Shown here: one piece after another, positions 24,149 through 37,277 of the stretch
How positions within the stretch are numbered: the first letter of the stretch is position 1
How the letters are laid out: the number at the start of each line of letters is the position of its first letter
NCBI GenBank assembly: GCA_029721515.1
Contig: CM056563.1
Span: forward strand, 19,969,954-20,033,953
Direction of reading: 5' to 3'
Length of the DNA stretch: 64,000 nt
Source: Synanceia verrucosa
Taxonomy: Eukaryota; Chordata; Actinopteri; Perciformes; Synanceiidae
Notes under the pieces: generated by a model
Databases searched by the model: none
The model's input: the letters and a program-made list of their open reading frames with translations, nothing else
Told to the model about the DNA's origin: nothing
Translations under genes and position numbers: made by a program

Positions 24149-27100
24149 ATGCAGGCAGTGTGGTGCTTCATGGTCTTTGCTGCAGTGGGGGAGAGGCTTG
24201 CGGTCTCAGGTAAGAGAGAGAGAGAGAGGGAGAGAGATGGGGGGTTTCGCTGAAGAGCTTGAGCACCGTTTGCCTTTTCCTTTGCATCCACATTTTTCTC
24301 CCTTGCACCAGCACTTTTCTAACCCCGGTGGTTTTATTGTAGCAGCAGCTCGGTGCCAGAGCAGCTCTCTGGCCTGAGAGCAGAGGCTCTCCGATGCGGT
24401 AGATTTGCTGCATCAACACATTTCCATCGCAGCCCCACCGCCTGTTTCCAACGTGCCCATCACCATTTCCAGCGGGGTTTGAGCCAATAGACATCGAAAA
24501 GCACTAACTTGTCAGTCACCAAGGCAACATGTTTTACAGCTTGATTGATGATGTAAAGATGTGTTTGTGTCAATAAGGGCGTCAGGGACTAAACACTATG
24601 ACACAATACATTCCTTATTTTTCAATCAAACTTATTATGCCAACTAGATTTCTTAGAATATATCACTGATGAAATGAAGTGGTCAGTGCAACAAATTAGG
24701 TCACCAAGCATTAATTTAGTGACCTAATTATATCAATTTCAACTTTCAACTTCTATATGCTTTGATTACTACATCACTATGTTGAGTTTAGACAGGCTCA
24801 AGGTGTGTCCCTCACCTTGCCTGTTGTGAGAGTCTCTGTTGTATTACCTGCAGGTGTGGACAGGAGCCTGGTACAGGATGGGGACATCTTGGACTGGTTC
24901 ACCCCAGCAGGGCAGCCAGACGGCGGGGACACCGTCACTAAAGTCACCTACCCAAAGCGGCTGGTGCAGCAGATCAAGTCGGAGGAGGAAATGGCTCATG
25001 ACTACTTGGATACCAGGGTGAAGAACAGCACCGGGAACACCTTGGTAAGTTGTAACTAATGGCAACCCTCCCTCTGTCTGTGTGACTCTCAGCCCAGTGG
25101 AGGTCTAAATCTAGGGACCAGGTACACCCAGGGGTCCTTAACAAAGTTTCAGGAGCCCACCATTGAAGTGAGGAGTAGATTAATTTCACTGTGATTTGAT
25201 TAAAAAGAAAATATCCCAGCTGGACAATGTATGAGAATGTCTTTTTAAAGGAGAGGATTCATTATTACCTCACACATTAGAGACAGAATTTAGTTTTTAT
25301 GGAACAGAATTATATGAAATGGGGTTCTGTAGCTTAATGTGGAGGGAAAAAATTGAGGAGAGTAGATATCAGTCATCCACATGCATCTCAACTAAAGATG
25401 ATTATTGGTAGAATTGTTATAAATCTGTGTGGACATACATGGGTGTTACAAGCTGCTGGTGGGAAACTCATTTTTTGTAACAGTGCAGCACTCAGAGATG
25501 ACAGCACAGGGTCTTGTGGAAGTATCCTCATGATTTTAACCCAGTTAGTGACTGAAAATCCCTTTTAAATGTCCACATATAAGTAACATGAGCTGAGATA
25601 AAACCAAGACAGACAATCTGTTGTTTTCCAGTCATTAATTCTTGCCTAAACTCAGTAACATTTGACAACAAGTTTTCAAACTCAAAGCGCGTGAGCTGTG
25701 TCGCAGTAAACGCACAGTTTATCAGAGAGCTGCTAAACATTTGCGTGCATCTCTGTAGTGGCCCTTTTCTCCACATAACCAAGCTTAGCTCATCCTGAAA
25801 TATTCAGTCATTACGTCCGATCATCCGGCTGCTGTGCTGAGCCCCCAACTTCTTCATTATTCAGTGGTGTGTTGAAGTATGTCCCCATTAATTATAAAGC
25901 AGGCCTGTGTGAGAAGTGCTACATGGTCCAAGAGGCTTGAGCACTCTCCATCCCTGTTTCTCTCTCTCTGTCATGCTGATATGATGTGGCTCATGTAACT
26001 GCTATGACAGAGTACATTAGGCACTGTACACACGTTTGAAGACTATATTTAAGACGAATGTTGGTGCCTCTGAAGGAGAAGCTGTCTTAACCAATGCAGA
26101 TATTATATGATATATGTTATATATGAACAAATCACATAAACAGCTAATATAATATATGTTCAGAAGATACAAATGATGACACATTTAAGTAGACGTGGTT
26201 TCAGACGTCCCTGTTTCAGCTGCTGTGTTTTGTTGTTTGAAATATTTAAGACACTTGGGATGAGGGGCTTGATAAATTTAGAGGCAGCAGGGGATGAGCT
26301 GAACTTTTTCTGTCTTTTCTGTCACATCATGCAGCGTTGGAAATAGATGAAGCAGCATTTCTGTCTCTCGTGTTTGTTTTTTGTGCTGTGTTGAATTGAC
26401 ACTGAAAGAGAAATTATTCATGATTTTGCATTTTGTTTGATTTGACTGGCCACTGTTTAATATGTTATGCTACTTTAAAGGTTCTATTGCTTCTATTGTG
26501 TTTCTCAACATGACGAAGGCTGCGCTGGGAGGCTGATGTTTATGGCGCTAACAGTATCAAGTGTCTGCAACAGTGCTGACAGACCTAACAGTGTTAACAT
26601 GGGGGGGAAGCAAAGGGTGGGTGCTATGCCTCTGCAGTGGTGCTGTCATCAACTTTAACCACTATGTGAAAGCAGTGAAGAGCAATGCACAGGCACCATC
26701 ATGCATGGCTGGCTTGGCTGCTTCAACAAAGCTCAGAGAAATTTGAATTACAACACACAGAGAGGGAGAGCAACATTATTCTCTGCTTAATTAGACATTA
26801 ATCTATATATATATTTACATAGCAAATAGTTGTTTGCTGGTATATTAACTCTGAGTGCCAGCGTTTTTGCACAGAATATTTTGTACTATGACTCTGAAAA
26901 CACAGAATAACTCAAATGAAAGAAGAGATTCTTGATTTCATCATGAAAAAAACATTTGTTTTTTCCTTGTTCCATTGTTGTTTTATCAGAAGTAGAGTAA
27001 AGGCCACTTTCAGCAAAAATGCAACTTTTTGTCCAGAATCCATCTGTTTTGCTCTCTGATCTCGACCATCTCCACTTCCTGCTTTAATCTCTGTGGTGTA

Positions 27101-30100
27101 TACCGTCTCTTTATGCTCCCACTACATCTCCCAGAAGCCCCAGTATTATTCACAGGCTGCTGCCGAAAAAACACTTTGACGTATTATTATGTCAATGGCA
27201 CTGAAGCATCGGATTTTAAAGGATACGTCAATGGCACTCAAAGAGTTACACCCAAATATTGTGTGGAGCACCTTTAAAGATAAATTTGTGAAGAGTGAGA
27301 CCACATAAATGTAACAGTTTGTTGTTCAGTGCACATTTTTGGAATTACTATGTCTCTGCAAAAATGTATAATGGTTTTATACCAAATATACATTTTTGCA
27401 GAGACATAGTAATTCCAAAAATGTGCACTGAACAACAAACTGTTATACGATTGAAAGCTCCAGAAGAGCCACTAAATGGACCTGGTGATGGGATTGTTTT
27501 ACGAAGAATGAAATTTCAGTCTCACGTTTTGATCCAATGTGGATGAGAAGTGCTCAGAAAAACTTCATGGCAGCACTGCTACTTCTCCCTCGGCTTGTCA
27601 ACCACTTAAAGAGCAGAACAGACGTTATGATCAGAACACAAATGCAACCAAAGTAAAGCTGAGGAACATCGTCACTGTGCAGCAGCGCTGATGGATCGTC
27701 ATGCTTCAGCCTCTCCGAGACAGTAGTAAGAAATCTGTTGTCCGTACTCACAGGAGGGAATAATTTGTGGATAGTGATGCATTTTATTGTAAAAGCCCAG
27801 TGATTCACTGCAGCCTGGTTTCTCCAGACTTAGATCAAAGCCATGCTGGCACAGTCAGAGCTGCTGAAGAGACACACTGTTTAGTCTGCAGTGAATCTCT
27901 CCCTCCTGGTCCTGCTGTCTCCTCACCTCCTCAGCTCTGGCAGCTGTCCATTAGGGACATTGGCACAGCATGGCTGAATATAGACCATAGCAATAAAGTA
28001 TTCCCCTCCTCCTGCTTCCTCCCTCTCCATCCATCTGTATCACGAAACTCCAGCTCAGCTCGTAAACAACCACAGCTCTCTGCAATCATGTCTGCTGAAT
28101 GCTGGCAGCCAATGTCGATCAATTGAGACTTTATCAATCATAATATTTCAGCCGCCGACCTGCTTTTACAGCATGCACACTATTGACTCTGCTGAATAAT
28201 TCATGGGACGTTTTCTACAGTCGCTCTGCGGCTTTCACAGAGCAGCATTCTTAACCACAAACGTTCTGTTACACTTTGATTTATCAACTATGAAATCCGT
28301 CTCCATCACTGTGGGATGTGTTTTTTTTTAATCTTTTTTCAGCCCGTTCACTTGGCCAAGAGCTGTTTCCAAGTGGAAGCCTTTGGACAGACCTTCACGC
28401 TGGACCTGGAGCTGAATCAGTTAGTATCACTGTCCAAAATTCATCAAATCTGCCTTTTTCAGTAGCATATCAGTAGTTGCTCTTAATTCCCTGCAGCTGT
28501 TCCCATTAGCATTTCCCAGCACTTAAGAAAATCCACTTAGCGCCTCTATTATGTTGCATGACAAGATGGGGAATACCAATGTAGCACACACTCAGACTCA
28601 CATGCTGCTGCATGTTTATGAGGCTCCGCTGTTTTACTAACACTGTTTTGTTAATGTGTTCACTTGTTCTTTGTGAACTACATTTGAAGTGAGAGCCAAG
28701 GGTGGAAAATAACTCTGATGAAAACAATGTTAAATGATGATAGAGGTAATGCTGCAGGAGATGTTCATGGTGTCTCTCCTCTCTTTGCAGTCACCTCCTG
28801 TCTTCAGAATATGTGGAACGGCACTTTAACCAGGATGGCAGACCCTCGCAGTCGGTGGTAAGGCAGTTTGTGTGGGGCGGGGGTGTGTAATGACAGGATT
28901 TTAGTGAGTGAACTTGTGTTTTGGCACAAAGAAGGCAGCATATTAATGAGATGACCAGAGCGGCGGCGCAGCATTCATTTTTTTGGCTGCAGAAATGGAG
29001 ACTGTGTCACATTTTACACTGGTGCTGCTGCCAGTGAATCTTAGAATTAATTTAAAGCTTTGTTTGTCAAATACAGTGCCTCGCTGGACCTCATTATATA
29101 ACACGATTGCTATGTCTCAATTATATTTTAAGGTCACCCAATGTAGATCTGTTTGACTTTGTTTATCATTTTAGAAACAAAGCACAATCCTTTTGTTTTT
29201 ATCTTTTGAGTGTGATCCTTTAGTGATTAATAAAGTTTTTACAGTTTGATCTCATCCTCCTGTTTTATCTATTTATAGAAAGTGCAACTTGTGCTCTCCA
29301 CTTCAAAAGTAGGCTGCCGTGTAACTGTGTAACATTATGCATGTTACTGTGCTCTACATACGTGGGTTTTTCCTGTCTGCAGCGTCCATGTGGCCTTTCT
29401 CACACAGTTGAGAAGGAAAGCAGAGGATGCCTGTGGTGTGAAACCACAAGCTCTAAGGAAGAATTAAGAGATAACAGGAAAATGGATGAAAGCCCTGACA
29501 TCTAATGTGATGTGTGCTTGTCAGTACAGACCAGAGGAATGTCACTGCGTTCTGCTAGCCAGGAGGGATGGCTTTTTTTTCCAGTAGAAATGTGCCACTC
29601 ACCCAGCAGTCACCCACCCACCCAGCCAGCCAGCACTCCATGTCCCCACCCACAGTCCTTCCAAACTATCCCTCACTCCTCCTGACCAATTGCAAGCCTG
29701 TTGCCATAGCAACGAGTTAGCTCAGCAGTGTCATTAACTTCTTGGCAGTGAGGAGAATGAAAGAAGAGCAAGAGGGAGGGAAGAACAGTGCCAGCAAGAG
29801 AGGAAGAGGAGGAGGAGGGAAAATGAGGAGTAAAATGCCACTTAATACAAAGGAAAGATGAGCTGTAGAACAGGGAGGAGTAATTTCAGGGGATGTATGT
29901 GTGTTCATAGACAATCGTTTTGTACCCAGAGTGGTAGGAGGGAGAGGAAGCTCACGGGGTCGGGGATGGAGACCTGTAGTCAGGCCAGATTGTCGCTCAG
30001 CTGGATGGGGGCCTCGTGTGATGCCTCTGATGCTGGACATGGTGTGATGCATTCAGGGCAGCGCGTCACCAGACTGTCTGGCATCGAATCTTTTTGTTTC

Positions 30101-31741
30101 CGTGTGAAGCAACCAAGGCATTGTTTGCCTGAGCTGTTGTGGCACGGCCGAGGCACCCTGCCGAAACCAATTTGCTCCAGGTGAACCAGTGTTTCTCACT
30201 TTCCTTGCCTTTCCTGGTGGTTCATCTTCACTGCTGTGACCTCGTGAAGCTGTGCTTCCACTTTTTGAGAGAGTGTTAGCAGGAGACAAAAGCCTTAATA
30301 GGCCCTGTTGTCAAGGTTATGAGGACAGGAACAGAGTAGACAATATTTCCTTTTTCCTGTTGTTAGATTCTCAGATCAAACTGTGTGGGCAATCCAAGTG
30401 TTGATTTATTTAAGATGTCCTTGTCAGGATTTACCTCCACCTCTATTGTCAGTGAAGCAGAATAGAGTAGCGTACGGGACACAAGTAGGTCACAATCTGT
30501 GCCATAAAAGCGATAGAGAGGAAAGAAGGAGCGGTGAGTCACCTATGTGGAGGTTGTGAGAGGTTTTTCCCTCAGAGCTGACCTGTTACAAAACCCAGTG
30601 AAGGATAAAATAAAGGCTATAAAGCACGTCAGTCGAGTTTCATGAAACAGTAGTGGGTTGTGTCTGCAGGGAGGTGAGCACTGCTACTACCAGGGCAGGT
30701 TAAGAGGTTCACCAGAGTCCTGGGCTGCTGTCTCCACCTGCCATGGCCTGCGGTGAGCACTGAACCATGAATCTTTATTCGCAAAAAGACATTATTTAAT
30801 AATAATTACCTTATCTTGATATTTTCTAAGGTTTTCTTTCCATTTCTGCTCTGTGTCTCACTGCCTTTGTCTCGCTGTTCGTCCTCAGCGGCATGTTTTC
30901 CGATGGCTTCTTCTCTTACGGGATCGAGCCAGTTCACAATGGGAGCCGTCAGGTAAATAGTGAGGATATACTGTGGGTCTGGATGCTGTTGTTTTTAAGT
31001 CCTAATGTGTCTGTTATCTGGGTGTATTCTTTATAGGATGATGGAGCTCACTTAATCCGCAGGATGCCTGATATCAGACTTCCCCCCCACTGTCCAGGTA
31101 CATTTAAAGCATAAATAAACTCACATCACAGTAATACTGCCGTTAAAGCCTCTGTTAGACTAGTATCTGTCACATGTATATATGATATAACTGCCAGTTA
31201 GATAGAAAGTTTAGACTCAATATCTTGTTCAGTGTTGTAATAATTTTATTTCAATGCCATATGTTCCATGGGTACTGTTTATGTTACTGTCCAATAAACT
31301 ATTGTAGTCTTTCCTGTGTCATAAAAATTTCTTCTTCACACCTTTAAAAGAGGACTGCCAGAACAAATGTGATAATTGAATGGGATGTCATTTTTAGTTA
31401 ATTCAGACAGGGTGCTAATTACATTCACAGTTTTGTGGATCGGGAACTGTAGAGGTTTGACTCAAATTTAGACATTGAGGTTTTCACTGCACCGTACAGC
31501 ATAAGCAAAAATAAAATCTCGCTCTCAGTGCCTGCAGCTCTGCTTCTCTGTGTGTCCAGACTGTACAGAGGAAGGTGAGTGGGATGGCAGAGGAGGTGAT
31601 GGTGATGATGACAGACTGGACCAAAGGAGGGAGCAGCAGGGGTCTGAGGGGCTTAGACGGTCTAAGAGATATGTTCGCAAGCCCTCTGTTCAGACTGAGA
31701 CCAAATATATTGAGTTGATGGTGGTCAACGACAACGAAATG
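24149..31741 (+). CDS. adam11: adam11 exons 1-8: signal peptide and prodomain
   Basis: Exons 24149-24209, 24854-25044, 28343-28419, 28791-28857, 30670-30752, 30889-30952, 31037-31097, 31560-31741. Exon 1 starts [10 protein letters not shown], a hydrophobic signal peptide. The block ends past the furin site RRSKR in the exon at 31,560, then [19 protein letters not shown], the usual start of the ADAM metalloprotease fold. Ahead of the furin site is an acidic Gly/Asp run (about residues 211-222). Intron 1 begins GTAAGAGAGAGAG. Intron 2 is the longest visible one (3.3 kb) and holds a MITE and a long hairpin. Confidence 0.93.
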
Positions 31742-34700
31742 GTGAGTTAAATGTTCACGTCACCAGTAATTATGTGGACGTCCAATCTGCTCTGGTGCAA
31801 TTTGAGTCATAGATGCTGTCCAACGGCAACCGACCAGCCCAGCTTGTGGATGTGTGAATTTACCTGGTTGTTGTCATGTTTTGTAGTCTGACAGTTTGAC
31901 TCAGTAAATTCTGGCTGTTGAAATTGCACCAGTTTTAAAATCGCTGCTTTGGCTCCCCATGCGTTTCAGGATTGATTTTAAGGTTCTTTTTCTAGTTTTT
32001 AGGTGTCTTAATGATCTCTTTTCTAATCTCTTTTATTTTATGTTTTTCCTTTTGATCTGACTTCTTTTATTTTATATTTTTCCTTTTAAATGACTTCTAA
32101 TATTAATTTATTTAGATATTTATTTACTCATTTATTTATTTGTTATTCAGGTTTTAATTCAGCTCCAATGTTTCCCAAAGGTGGCTTTTTCCTCACTCAC
32201 TGCCATTCTATACCTAAGTGTGTGTTTGTGTGCACGCGTGTGCATGTGCACACGTCCGAGCATGTGGGGGGGCGTGTATTACTTATGTTATGGGGACATA
32301 AATCTGTTCACACAGTCACATCTTGGTGACTCATCTTCGTTCTGAGGACAAAATGCATGTCCCCATAATGTAAACTGTTACATTTTAGGCTGAAGACTTG
32401 GACAAGATTTAATGTTAGTGTAAAGTTAGACTTTGGTTAGGGATAGGATTAGGATTTTGCGGGTACTGGTTATGCTTAGGGTCAAGGGTCAAGTGTCTAG
32501 GAAATGAATATAAGTCAACGTAAAGTCCCCACAACGAGAGTAATAAACGACTGTGTGTGTGTGCGTGTGTGTGTGTGTGTGGGCGTGTTTTGCCGAACAT
32601 ATGGGGGACATAAGTCTGATAACACACTCACATTGTGGGGACTCACGCTGACAATGTGGGGCTTACCGTACTTATGGGGACAAAGTGCAGGTCCCCATAA
32701 TGTAAACTGTTAGATTTCAGGCTGAAGACTTGGAGAACATTTAATGTTACTGTAAGGTTAGATTTTGGTAAGGGTTAGGATTAGGATTACATGGGTAGTG
32801 GATATGGTTAGGGTCAAGGGAAGTGTCCAGGAAATGAATGCAAGTCAATGTAAAGTCCCCACAATACACAAATACACAGCTGTGTGTGTTTGTGTGTGTG
32901 TGCATGTGCATGTGTGGGTGTTCATTTATTTGGGGATGAGATTTTTTTATTTTTTTCCGTTGTTGTTTTTAGCCTCTGTGGCTCTTTGAACTGTGAAATG
33001 TACGAAAAGTGCTATACAAATAAAGTGTGATTTGATTTATTTGACATCTTTCTGTTGCATCCACTGTTCTGTTGCAACTCTAACTGCCTTCAGAGGTTTA
33101 GAAATTGCAATAAAATCAGTGACATTTAAATTTATGCCTTATGTCCTTAAGTATAAAGATGTTTGTGTAAGAGAGAGAGAATGTGATCCATCTCTTAGAC
33201 CATCTGTGTATCTCTGTGTCTCCACAGTTTGTACAGCTGCGTCGCTCCAGCAGCCAAACCAAGAACTTTGCCAAAGCAGTGGTCAACATGGCAGATGCGG
33301 TAAGAGCTTTGTTTGAAGGATTATAATCCTCCTACTCCTAAACTACACACACATAGCCACCTGTCAAGTGTTCATCTCCACATTTGCAAATGACTTATCC
33401 CAAATAGCACACAGAGTTCACAGCATGGGTGTCATGCCAACAAAGTGATGTGATAAACTGATGGGCGTTTTTGGTCCTCAGATCTACAAGGAACAGTTGA
33501 ACACGAGGATTGTGCTGGTTGCCATGGAGACCTGGACCTCTAAAAATATGATGCCAGTTGTCAATGATCCATTGATGACACTGCAGAACTTCATGAAATA
33601 CAGGAAGGACAACATCAAAGAACAGAGTGACGTTGTCCATCTTTTCTCGTAAGAGGGATCTTATATCTTGGGAATTATGGCTCATTTGATGTTTGGTTGC
33701 TTGTTGGGGTTTTAGTCTTAATCATGGTATCCTCCTTTTGCGCCTCAGAGGGCGCACATTTCACAGTAGCCGCAGTGGGACAGCCTACACTGGAGGAGTG
33801 TGCTCTCTAACAAGGGGAGGAGGCATCAACGAGGTGAGGGACATATAAAAAGGTTCTGTTTCATCTATTTAAAGGAATGACTTGACATATTGGGAATTAT
33901 GCTGATTCACTTTCTTTGTTTTCTTTTGCACCACTCTCATATTTGCTAACAGCCTGGCTCTGTCCAAAAGTGACAAAATCAGCACCTTACTGGTCCCAGT
34001 CTGGAAATAGTCCAGCATAAAACTTCCCAGTCAAACAATTTCACCCATTTGTATATCAATTACTTCCTTTGTGTTACCTACAAATGCTCACACAACTGGT
34101 GCAGTAACATCTGAGTTTCATTTGTCATATTCTTACAACTTTCCAAACACATGCATTTCACATGGACGCGATAGCATTTTAAATAGTAAGTGCTGAGCAT
34201 GCGGCTTTAATTATACTGTGTGTGTGAAGACTTCGTAAATTTTCCATATAGTTTTCCTGTTGTTAAACTTGGCCCCCATTTACTTCCATCCATCAAGACC
34301 GTTTCTGTTTTTATTCTCTGGTCTCAGAGTAATTGATTGAATTTTTGAATTTGTAGGTGAAGTACTTCTTTAACACCTTTAGACATGCTGATAGTGGACA
34401 TTTTTTCCCTTTTGACTGAGTCAAGCTAGCTGTCCCTCCCCTCCAGTCTTTGTGCTAAGCTAAGCTAACTGGCTGCAGCCTGATATTTATCATAAGAGAG
34501 TGGTCTTCAACTTTTGGCAAGAAAAGTAACAAGCATATTTCCCAGAATGTTAAATATTGTCGAACAACACCCTGTGGTCCCCATCTTACAGTAAAGCTCT
34601 CCTGTGTGGATTCTACTTGTATCTGTTGCAGTATGGGAATGTAGGAGCAATGGCGATCACTTTGTGCCAGAGTCTTGGCCAGAACATCGGCATGAGGTGG

Positions 34701-37236
34701 AACAACGTACGCAATTCTGCAGGTAAGAGAAAGAAAAGAAGGAAAGCCTGATGGTGCAGGAGGGAAGAAGGAGAGATCAATAAACTAGATGTTGAAGTGA
34801 ATATATTATCAAAGCAAGAGAATGAGAGAAGGATTGATGAATGCAGCATTGGGTGTTGGTATCCCTGCCCAGTTCTCTTCTGTAATTAAACTTCTCCATT
34901 AGGTGATTAGTCACCTGCGTCCATAAAGAAGGGGGTGGTGGTTAGAGCATTGCCTCCGCTGAACAATGGGCTCAGTGATTAATGTAGAAGAGCCTTCAGA
35001 TTCATTAGTCAGTGCCAGGACAATAGCTCAGTGCACACACTATACGCACTCCTCACCTCTGTCACTGGGTCTGTTCTTCTCTCAACCTTTTCCTCAGGAC
35101 TTGCTGCAGTATGCCATGTGTCACAGTTTAGGTTGTAAACGCTGATCGCGACATCTTATTTATTTGTTTCCCCTCTCAACTGTGCCCTTCTTCTTCCTTT
35201 TCTTCTTTTTCACAGGAGACTGCAGGTGCCCAGATGCCTGGCTGGGCTGCATCATGGAAGACACAGGGTAAAGATTCACATCACCGCACACTGAAGTGAA
35301 CAATGACAACAAATACCCACAGCACACCTGTAAAAATGAATCTCTTCTCTGTTTGTTGACACGCTGAAACAGCAGGACTGGTTGCTTGTCGCACTCCCTC
35401 TAAGCTTCAATTTGTTCCGTTCAGTTCACTCAATTAGACGATTCAACACCTGTGAGAGGGATGCTTTGACTTTTACTGAGCCAAACCCGTGATAATCACA
35501 GTTAGCATTTGATGCATTCAGAAAATTGCTAACTACTTTGTAAGAATTACAAATTGAATTTAAAATATTTAATAATAATAATAATAATAATAATACTTTT
35601 TACTTGGTGGCGCCTTTCAGGACACTCAAGGACACCTTACATAAAATATCAACAAATTACACAAGAGTATTATACAACAGGAAAGTAAGTTTAGTACAGA
35701 GTCAAAGTGAATATGCCAATTTGAAGAGACAGGTTTTGAGTTTGGATTTGAATGTAGCGATGGAGTTGGACTGTTTTATGTGTGTGGGGAAGGAGTTCCA
35801 GAGTCTGGGAGCTGAGCAGCTGTGGGGTGGGGAGTAAATGATAGGGTGCTGTCCAGAATGACTCCAAGACTCTTGACTTGGGGAGAGAAGGGTACAGGAA
35901 AACCATTGATGATGATGGGTGCGACTGTGGTGCATTGCAGTTTGGTGAGGGTGGATTTGGAGCCGATGAACAGGGTCTTAGTTTTATTGCCGTTGAGCTT
36001 CAGGAAGTTCCTGCTCATCCAGCTCCGAATGTCTTCCAGGCAGGTGATGATCAGGAGGGAGGGATGGCAGTGGTGGGTTTGGAGGAGATGTAGACCTGTG
36101 TGTCATTGGTGTAGCAGTGGAAATTGATCCCATGGTGACGGAGGAGTGAGCCCAGGGGGAGGAGGTAAATGGTGAAAAGAAGAGGACCCAAAACTGACCC
36201 CTGGGGAACACCCAGTGAAACACCCGAACACCGAGACTTGTGGTCCCTTAGTTGCACGAATTATTGGCAGTCTGAGAGGTATGATGTGAACCAGCAGAGA
36301 GCAGTACCAGTGATCCCATTGTCAGCCAGGTGGTCCAGGAGTGGTGGGTGGGAGATGGTGTTGAATGCTGCGCTAAGGTCAAGGTGTCAGCTGCATGGAG
36401 GAGGTCGTTAGTGATTTTGACCAGGGCTGTTTCAGTGCTACGTTTAGGACAGAAACCAGATTGCAGGGGTTCGTGGAGTTTGTTCCCATCAAGGTGAGAT
36501 TATAGTTGTGCGACAACCGCCCTCTCAAATGTTTTGGCAACGATGGGGAGGTTGGAGATGGGTCAGAAATGGTTATGGTAAGTTGGGTCAGCACCAGGTT
36601 TTTCAGGATGGAAGTGATGGCAGCCAGTTTGAGAGTGGGGGGTACAGAACCAGTGGTGAGGGAGGAGTTAATTATGTTGGTGATCATGGGAGAGATAGAT
36701 GGCAGGCAGGCTTTGATGAGGGAGGTAAGAAGAGGATCAAGTTCACAGGTGGTGGCTTTGGTTTTGCTGATGAGTTCAGAGATGGTGTGTTCTGATACTG
36801 GGGTGAAGTTGGAGAGGGAGCTGAAGAGTGGTTGGGGAGTGGTGATCGACCAGGGTGGATCGTTTGAGAAGGTGTGGGTTAAGGCAAGTTGTTGGTGGAT
36901 GGTGGTGATTTTAGAAAAAAGTCCAGGAAGGCATTGCACTGATCAGTGGAAATGTCTGGAAGGAGGAATTTCAGGGGCTGAAGTAGGTGGCTCACTGTTG
37001 AGAAGAAGATTCTGTTGTTACTTGTACCAGTATTGATGAGGTTGGAGTAGTACTATACAGTATGTGTGACTTTTGGCTGCCAATACCAGATTTCAATTAT
37101 TCATTTGAGTAATATCTTTCTACAGATGGTAACATTTCTGTCAGATTGCACAGTGATGGCAAAGACACCCACAGTGGATCTGGCATTCCTTAATGGCATC
37201 GCGCTTTTTTTTTTGTCATGTCCTGGTCTCAATCTT

Positions 37237-37277
<41 letters not shown>

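Noticed and set aside
32450..32800. Interstitial telomere
   Set aside because: The ggttagg/attagga words are not tandem TTAGGG units; they are part of the duplicated interspersed repeat.
36506..37036. 176-codon plus-strand open frame
   Set aside because: Antisense shadow of the reverse transcriptase of the LINE on the minus strand.
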